A DNA stretch of 64,000 nt, taken from the NCBI GenBank assembly GCA_023078685.1, contig JALGAS010000007.1, positions 2,356,001 through 2,420,000 of the forward strand, in the 5' to 3' direction. The notes beneath the pieces were generated by a model that worked only from the letters and a program-made list of their open reading frames with translations, searched no databases and had not been told where the DNA came from. Source of the DNA: Neopestalotiopsis rosae. Taxonomy: Eukaryota > Ascomycota > Sordariomycetes > Amphisphaeriales > Sporocadaceae. Both the position numbers and the translations under genes were made by a program. Below are positions 57,160 through 64,000 of this stretch, piece after piece (position 1 is the first letter of the stretch; the number at the start of each line of letters is the position of its first letter).

Positions 57160-58994
57160 TCAGTCAAGATGTCCATGTTGCAAGGCAGTCTTGTATGAAG
57201 TCACTTGGGCTTTGAGAACCGCTCCAGCTTTTGTACCAATAATAAATTGGTCACTCTCCATCGCGAAGTCAGAGCTGTCGACACCTTGGAACTTGAAGTC
57301 GAAGTGTTGGACAAGTGCAGCAATGACAAGATATAACTCAGCCCACGCGAGACTATTTACAAATCAGTCAAAAACATGCAGTGCAAGTGGAGTTGGGTAA
57401 CTTACTGCATGCCTAGACATATCCTTGTGCCCCGTGAAAACGGTGCGTATGTCTTATCCAACATCCTTCGTGATTCTGGGTCCATCCACCGCTGTGGGTT
57501 GAAAGACTGCGGCGAGGGATACAATGTTTCATCATGGTGTATTAGAATGGTTGTCATACCGACGGGAGTGCCAGCAGGAATACGAATGCCGTTGTAGAAG
57601 AGATCTCTATCAGGGGCGATACGAGCCGCGCGCGACCCGACAGCCGGACTGAGGCGAAGGCCTTCCATAATGACCGATGTTAAATAAGGCAGTTGCTCCA
57701 ATGTTCTGAGCTCGACGCTGTCTTCGTTGCGGCTCTCTGAACTGATCGTGGATGCAAGCTCAGCGCGCAATTGTTGCAAGATGTTCGAATCACTGAAGAC
57801 ATGGTAGCAGATCAATCGTAACACACTCGCTGTTGTCTCAAATCCGGCACCAGTGATGGTCGCGACGTCATCCATAATCCGCGTAAATGCCTTCTCGTGC
57901 TGCGGGAGTTTGGAGTCCACGATCTCATGGACAATGGTACGGGGAGCTTCCTCCGCCGCAGATGGCGCGGTTGCGATTCGAAGTAAATTCTTGGTGTCTT
58001 CTTCGCTCTCCTGCCATTTCATTTTAGGAAGTACATCGACCGATTGGCCCATTACAAGGGTAGTGTCTTACTTCAATGTATTGGGAGAATGCCTTTGTGC
58101 CCTCATCAACCAGGTAGGTCATCAGGCTGACAGGGATTGACAGCATTGCTGGGCCAAACCAGGGCATATGCTTCGTTATGCGCCAGATGCCTCCCCCCCT
58201 CTGGAACATATTCGTGACGGCAACGTGGAAGTCTTCCTTGTCCAGAGCGCCATATGTCTTGTTGAGGATGAAGTCGGACGATACATCTCGAGTGACGGCG
58301 CTTAAAGCGGCCCCTAAGTCGAAGGTAGTGGCAGAAAAAGATGTAATTCTGTCACAAAGCTTCTGGACATGGCGATGGATAAGTTCTTGCTGAGCAGCCA
58401 CCTTCGCCTTGGAGAAGAAGTGATTGAGCGCTAGGCGGCGAGTTTTGTGTAGATCGTGTGGCCCGGTGCTAATAGCAGTTCAGAATGAGTATCCAGTAGT
58501 TTACATTCAAGGGCAACCTGGCAAAAGACGTACTTGATGATAGAACCAGGGGCGGGGAAGGCTCTGATGGCCCATGCATATTTGTCCCAGCGACCATCCT
58601 GTCGGTAGAGCTTTGCGAAAAAATTGGGATCGATAACATGAAGTTCATGCGGGCTTATGCGAACTATGGGACCTAATGAGAAGCAGGAAACAAGTTAGAT
58701 GAAGCTCTAGACCCATTACTCATTACAAAGAGGGCAAGATTGATGCACCGAGGCTGTGGTCGACGTGCCATATTTCTTATGTAACTTGGCGATCTTGAAG
58801 GTATATTGTCCGTTTTCGACCACGTCGAAGTAAGCTTCATACCACCGCGTAATTGCAGCCAATCTCGGGCCGGGAAAATGAGCAAGCGGATGTAGGAAGA
58901 TGCGATAACAGATCAGCGTTGCCCAGTAGATGATGATAATGGCAGTTATGTTCTGCCAAGACAACACTTGCTGCAGATTGGAAGAGGCATCCAT
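57160..58994 (-). CDS. Cytochrome P450 monooxygenase
   Basis: Five exons, 58994-58769, 58672-58534, 58468-58072, 58010-57406 and 57352-57160, give 519 residues. There is an N-terminal membrane anchor ([18 protein letters not shown]) and the proline hinge HPLAHFPGP. The I-helix is GAGFETTA, ExxR is EGLR, and the PERF-like region is FNPQRW. The haem loop [10 protein letters not shown] (FxxGxRxCxG) is complete with its cysteine. The first intron appears to use a GC donor (ATG/GCACGT to CATTAG); the other four are GT-AG. It is an ER-membrane haem monooxygenase requiring a P450 reductase. Context (FAD monooxygenase, PKS) suggests oxidation of a polyketide or meroterpenoid intermediate. No lesions are seen. 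Confidence 0.93.
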
Positions 58995-60001
58995 CGCAGC
59001 TGTGAAAGCGCAAGATGGCGTTGGCTTTGGAGATTCTTGCTGCTATCTGAGGCCAAGTTGTGTAGGATATTGAGAACTTGGAACTAAAATGATGGTGAAG
59101 GTCGATAGCTCTGGAAAAGAGAGATGTCTTCTCATGATTCGATTTTCATTTGGGTGAGCAGACCAACTTAGATGTTGGTGCTTACGCGCAGCTCTTACCT
59201 CCAATGGCAGTCCCCTCAGGCCGTGTAACGCGAGGCTAATTGATACGACCTCGATGACATCCCTTACTTCGATGCCACACAGTCTCGTCTTCTTTGACAG
59301 GTCGACTTCCACTCCTTCCGCAGCGAGCTGTTGGTTGCGCTTTTCCCTTTTTACATGTTGAAGTGACTGATTGGCTGCTCCCGCATTGTTTCTCAGTATC
59401 CGTTGGCTCGATTCTTCGGGGAGCTGCCGACTCGTCCGCGATGTTTATGGTGGGTCGCTTCGTTGCGGGATTTGGCGCTGCAGGCATCAGTAATGCCTCG
59501 ATTACCATTGGATCAAATTGTGTTCCTCTTGAAAAGCGTTCCCGTACGGCCATGCCTTCAATTTCCAGCGGCTTTAATAAAGTTTGAGTTACTTCTGTAG
59601 CTACACAGGCAGTGATGTTGGAAGACGAAGTACCTAATGCACCTTGTGGCTAGCGCATTCCGCCCCCTACTTCCAGCACTCAGTGCTATTCTGCGGCATG
59701 GCGGATGCTAGAACGGTTGAGCCCACTACAGCACTGACCCTTCAGAGTGCCCTTAGCTGTATGTCACCACCGAGCGTTTGGCACACGAACCCAATCGTGG
59801 CAGCCCACCCAGGAGCTTTCATTGCAACAGTCCAAGCTCGACGCATGACTGATAGGCTCAATTCTAGCCCGACTCTGGACTTCGTTATTGAATACATACA
59901 CAATCTATTTACCTAACTTGTTCTATTTGCTACTTAGCGGCATCCGCGAACCAAAACCTGAAGGACCCGTACAACACCATTCCAACAAATCGCAGCCGTG
60001 T
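58995..60001. other. Intergenic stretch holding the MFS relic
   Basis: Apart from the transporter fragment at about 59366-59584 no coding signal is visible. Confidence 0.5.
59366..59584 (+). pseudogene. Fragment of an MFS drug/toxin efflux pump
   Basis: The frame contains FSVSVGSILRGAADSSAMFMVGRFVAGFGAAGI, then ITIGSNCVPLEKRS. It corresponds to the third and fourth membrane helices of 14-TM fungal efflux pumps, with the loop VPLEKR. Helices upstream and downstream are missing or out of frame, with a stop soon after. It is a relic of a pump, possibly once the exporter of the cluster's product. Confidence 0.7.
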
Positions 60002-60808
60002 CTAATCCCGTAGTACACCAGTCTCTCTAGCAACCTCTAGTATGTGCGTAATAAGTACATCAACGTCGCTGCGCTTCAATGCGACCACGTGGGCTGCATT
60101 CCACTCTATCAGGCGTGTCGTGCCTTCGATGCAGTAATCTTCTAGCATTTCGCGGTGCAGGTGAAGGCCTTGATCAAACAGACCCTGCATATGTATCGTG
60201 GGTACTCTAACGCGATGGTCTTCGCTCATGGCATCAATCATATCTGGTGGCCTCACGATATCAAGCTGAGACGGTTCACACAGCATTGTCGAGTTGAAGA
60301 ACCCAGCGTCAAGCGCCACCGGAGGCGCCCTGCCGGCGAGTATGACACCAAAGGCCCAATGGGGTCCAGCGATGGGAGGTGCGTGGCGGGCGCGACGAAC
60401 ATCTTGTCGGATCAAGAGACTCATGACCAGTTTCGCGCCCTGGCTGAAGCCTAGCAAGGCGACCCATGGCCCACTTGCCCCCTTTTTGTCGTCGCTCATC
60501 ATGGCTTCCTCAATCGCCTGGTCGATGTCATGGACCACTTCCTCGTTGCTGGCGTGCTCGTCCTCGGGGAGCCATCGCAGCCATCTCTTGAAGGGAGCAT
60601 AGTCGGCGTAGACCGAGGTCACGCCCGGGCCGGGAGCAGACTCGTATGGGGCTTCTGCAAAGACGAGCCTGAAGTAGGGCTTCAAATGCGCGGAAATGAC
60701 GCGACATTGTGACTCAAAAATCCGCGCATTAGTACCACCGCCATGCAGACACAGAATTCGCGGTAGGCTTAATGCCTTGTCATCGTAGGTGTCGTTCCGT
60801 GATGGCAT
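60002..60808 (-). CDS. FSH1-family serine hydrolase
   Basis: One exon, 268 residues. LCLHGGGTNARIFESQ is the oxyanion region, GFSQGAK the nucleophile elbow, GLFDQGL carries the acid and AAHVV the catalytic histidine, so the triad is complete. The fold and length fit the FSH1 family (PF03959), whose members in fungal clusters act beside non-reducing PKSs; CitA of citrinin biosynthesis is the named precedent for editing or releasing the polyketide. It lies next to a PKS that ends at its ACP, in the same orientation, 1.6 kb away. I infer release or editing of the PKS product. No signal peptide is seen, so it is probably cytosolic. Confidence 0.9.
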   Translation of the reverse strand: MPSRNDTYDDKALSLPRILCLHGGGTNARIFESQCRVISAHLKPYFRLVFAEAPYESAPGPGVTSVYADYAPFKRWLRWLPEDEHASNEEVVHDIDQAIEEAMMSDDKKGASGPWVALLGFSQGAKLVMSLLIRQDVRRARHAPPIAGPHWAFGVILAGRAPPVALDAGFFNSTMLCEPSQLDIVRPPDMIDAMSEDHRVRVPTIHMQGLFDQGLHLHREMLEDYCIEGTTRLIEWNAAHVVALKRSDVDVLITHILEVARETGVLRD

Positions 60809-62452
60809 CGTGGCAAGGTACGGTCACAGTGCGACGGTGACTGGAAGAACTGATACACTAATGCAACCTAGAAGATCAAAGGCTTTTGCACGCGGTTGAT
60901 ATCTGGCGTAAAGAAACAACCACAAATAAGCTAGAAACATTACGATGGTAGTGATTAGGCCGCATGATTACAAACCAACAATAGGGGTTAAGTTTGCGGT
61001 TGACGATGTCGGGATCCGATACGTATCTGCTCAAAATGTACCTGAGCCGAGCAGCACGAGAAGCGTCAATATCTCTCAGTGACGACTCATCTTATAACCG
61101 ATGCTGGGGTTTCAACATTCGGTCAGGGAAGTGACACGAATCTATGGCTCGCGCAGCTGTCTTGTTAAACGAGTGTGCAGCGCATTGCGCTATATCCTAC
61201 TTGCTCCTCCAAAGCTACTAATATTGCATATGGCTGCGCAGAGTTCAGACCATATACGGAATATTTGCCTTTCGAATTCACCGTGGTCTATTATACAGAA
61301 TAGTATCGGGAATAAAACATCAAGAAAGGCATTGATGAAACATAGGCCAGTCAATTTAACACATTCTTGACTCTTTGTTAAACGTTCTGATTCGTCTCAT
61401 AATTGTAACGAGATCTTGAATTTTCTTTTCACTTCCAAGGTGTAAGATCACCTGGCATTGGGTACCTAGGCAGATTAATTCAAGTCCGATATGCTCAACC
61501 ATATCATACTTTGGATACGCCATTAGCATTATAATTCGGCTCATCCTTTTTGTTGTCTCGTGGCAGATAAAGCACTGCTTGTCAGATGCGGTGGAATTAT
61601 CTTTATCGGCATCCGACCCTGGATGCCGAAAACACGGACTCCGTCATTTTGCGCCACGAACCGCGGCAAATCACGATGACAAATCCTTTGTTGCGTGATA
61701 ATAAAGCAACTGTCAGATGTAGACTTGTCATTTATGAATGACATTATCGGTTTTTCCTTTCATTTCTTATTTTCTTTTCTTTTTTTCTTCTTGTTCGTAA
61801 CCATTGAGGGTTCACACGCATGCGTATAAGATGTATTCCATCTCAAAGAAACTTTTGGGTGATGACTGGACTTGCGCCTACATTACTTAGACTTTGTCCC
61901 TTCTCAGAAAGAGGGAAATGACACGCTCATGCTAGCACCGAAAATTTGTTCATTTTTAATTCAACGCTTTATACAGTACAATGAATTTGGGAAAGAACAT
62001 TTGTTGCACGCAATTCAAACCATATTATCTTCTGCGATACGCACGTTAGGAGTCAACAGGAAAGGTTGCTGCATCATAAAATGATTGTCAAGTTGAGGAA
62101 TATTCATTAGCTACTGGGCCCACACAAGACATGCGAGATACTTTTATGAGATAATTTTGTTGAGCTACCAAAAAGAGGTGCTCCTCAATGATACGGCACA
62201 CCGCTGTTCGCATCGCCTGCACTAGTAATATGCAGAATGTCGACCAGGCTCTTTGTCAGTGGCCCGCCGGTACATGTATGCACATAAGCATTGCAAACAA
62301 GCAATAGCAGTTAAATAGTGCGAAAAGAATATTCTATTTAAAGACCGAATACAGCATCTGTCTAGTAGTGATACGATAAGGAAACAGACATAAGAGACTT
62401 GCGCTACCTCAACTCAATGGTCAGCAAAGGAAATACCACTTGCATGGACAAT
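60809..62452. other. 1.6-kb intergenic stretch upstream of the hydrolase and downstream of the PKS
   Basis: Short domainless frames only. It should include the hydrolase promoter and the PKS 3' end. Confidence 0.5.
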
Positions 62453-64000
62453 CTAGCCGTAATATTCCATTAACCAGCTCCTCAGATCGCCAATGGTGGG
62501 GTATTCGAGGAACAGACTGCCCGAAACGACCACGCCGAGTTCCTCCCGCAGCTTCTCGGAGATGACGAGACTCATCAGACTGTCGATGCCCAACTCGGCA
62601 AAGCTGGCCTCGTCTTGGAGGTCGGCTTGCTCGAGGGCAGCTTCATTGGCAATCATGGAGATGGCTTTGGACGCCACGCTGTTGGTATCGACCGCGGCGG
62701 CAGCAGATGCAACGACCACGGGTGATTCTTGGACCTCGGGGTCCTTGAGGGCCACCACAACAGGCGCCGCCGCCGGCGAGGCCTGGATGGCCACAGGTTT
62801 GACGATGACTTGTTGACCGATCTTCGAAGGCGTAGATATCTGAACTGATGTCGCGAAATGCTTCCCATCACCGCGAGATGCTGCAATTGCCTTGGGCTGG
62901 GCTTGGACCATGGCAGTAGCTCCGTGGGTCGGGTTCGGCGATGGTGAAGCTTCGTCGGGAGCGGAGAAGAATCGATTCAGTAGTATGCGAGGGTACTGGC
63001 GGAATTTGATACCACCGACGATACCGATGATTCCATTGTCCTGTAAGACGTAAACGTCGCCAAGGTAAACGCTGCGGTCCTCAATTGTGGGGATCATCTT
63101 GACATAGGACCGGTATTTCGCGCCGGCCACTAGAGGCTTTGCGAACCGCATGGAGGACCAACCGGGCGTGACGCAGTAATTGGCCTTGGTATCAATGGCG
63201 TCGGACACGTTCATGACAAAGCCTGCGAGATGAGCGACGCTATCGATGAAATACGGAGGGACGGTCCAAACGCCTCCCTTTTCAGTAGTTAATGTGACGT
63301 CTGCAAATGCTTCAAGGCCGTTGATGACAACGGATTGCATCCCACGGTACTTGGTCGCGTAGTCCACCAGATTGTTGGCAAAGAGCAGGTAGGCCATATT
63401 GTGGGATAGTCTGTTGGCAATGCCCTGGGCTGCAAGCGTCTCCAGCGCCTCGATCCGGCCCTGGATAAGATGCGCCTGCGGCACCCACGAGCTTAACCAT
63501 GCAGATCTGTCTCCATACTCCAAGGTGGCGGTCGCGAATGGTTCATCGGGGATGCCTTGAGCGCTCACATTCTGCCACCGCAGTTGAGCTGTACCAGCAT
63601 TGATGTTCTCGGTAGAGATGGAAACTTGAATCATCTGAGGAACCTTTGTGTTCTTCTGAGCAACGAGGCCCTTGACCACCTCGAGATTCGCTACGTTCAT
63701 GGCAATGTCGCCGCTGGACGGACTCATTTTCTTCAAGAGGTAAGAGCCCAGGGTGTATGATATGTCCGCATGAATAGACTAGAACATAAAGACGTTAGTA
63801 AAGAGCATGATTTGATGCATTCAACTCAACTGTACGTACCGATGTTACAACGCCGCAACCGTTCATCTTGTGTCCATGCGCTGCAGCAAGGAAGTCTGCC
63901 TCCATCAGGTCTGATTGCATAACGACAGTGCCAGCAGAACCGTCAAAGCTCTCCTCAATGATTCGCTGCACGGATGAAGTCTGCAAATCAGACAGGCGAG
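62453..64000 (-). CDS. Non-reducing polyketide synthase, C-terminal part (product template and ACP), cut by the right edge
   Basis: Two exons are visible: 64000-63840, which continues beyond the window, and 63778-62453, joined [20 protein letters not shown] in frame across a 61-nt intron. The first part is a product template (PT) domain: [20 protein letters not shown], the catalytic-type His in [12 protein letters not shown], and the second catalytic-region motif [14 protein letters not shown]. About 110 residues of Ala/Pro/Val-rich linker follow, then one acyl carrier protein with the phosphopantetheine serine in [14 protein letters not shown]. The frame stops 40 residues after this at LMEYYG. 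There is no thioesterase, methyltransferase or reductase downstream of the ACP, so release must be by another protein. The SAT, KS and AT domains should lie to the right of the window. PT domains set the aldol cyclisation pattern of aromatic polyketides. Confidence 0.92.

Overview
The window is from a filamentous ascomycete. Coding regions are split by 45-105 nt spliceosomal introns with GTAAGT/GTGAGT-type donors, internal CTGAC/CTAAC-like branch sites and YAG acceptors. The protein families are typical of Pezizomycotina: STAND-type N-terminal domain with ankyrin repeats, CorA-like two-TM proteins, rhodopsin-like PTH11-type membrane proteins, an FSH1 hydrolase and a non-reducing polyketide synthase. 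An AT-rich block carries the C-to-T scars of repeat-induced point mutation (RIP). A Sordariomycete is my best guess, but the sequence alone does not settle genus.

Layout. 1-15 kb: accessory or housekeeping-type genes, mostly on the minus strand (fungal unknown-family protein cut by the left edge, CorA-like membrane protein, F-box-like protein with an in-frame stop, Ser/Thr-rich single-pass membrane protein, large multi-TM protein with two lesions, ankyrin protein). 15-33 kb: gene-poor repeat island. It holds a RIP-mutated Fot1/pogo relic (21081-28693) split by a complete but dead Ty1/Copia element (21946-27709; 472-bp LTRs, 5-bp target duplication), followed by a pogo-like transposon with an open transposase frame (29422-31277; 44-bp inverted repeats, TA duplication). 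Two related genes for small cysteine-rich proteins (19180-19637 and 32258-32596) lie on either side. 33-64 kb: small secreted proteins, a SEC11-like signal peptidase, a LURP-one-like protein, and then a run of enzymes that looks like secondary metabolism.

The metabolic segment contains an MBOAT acyltransferase, an alpha/beta-hydrolase, two short-chain dehydrogenases, a dead aldo/keto reductase, a TRI5-like terpene synthase, an FAD monooxygenase, a P450, an MFS-pump relic, an FSH1-type hydrolase, and the C-terminal end (product template plus ACP) of a non-reducing PKS cut by the right edge. The PKS ends at its ACP without a fused release domain, so the FSH1 hydrolase next door is the obvious candidate for product release, with the FAD monooxygenase and P450 as tailoring oxidases. 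Whether the terpene synthase belongs to the same pathway is open. It is bracketed by two copies of an unusual double-palindrome module.

Several genes carry nonsense or frameshift lesions (F-box, multi-TM, CorA-like, aldo/keto reductase, MFS), which fits a decaying accessory or subtelomere-like region, though single-base assembly errors cannot be excluded from sequence alone.
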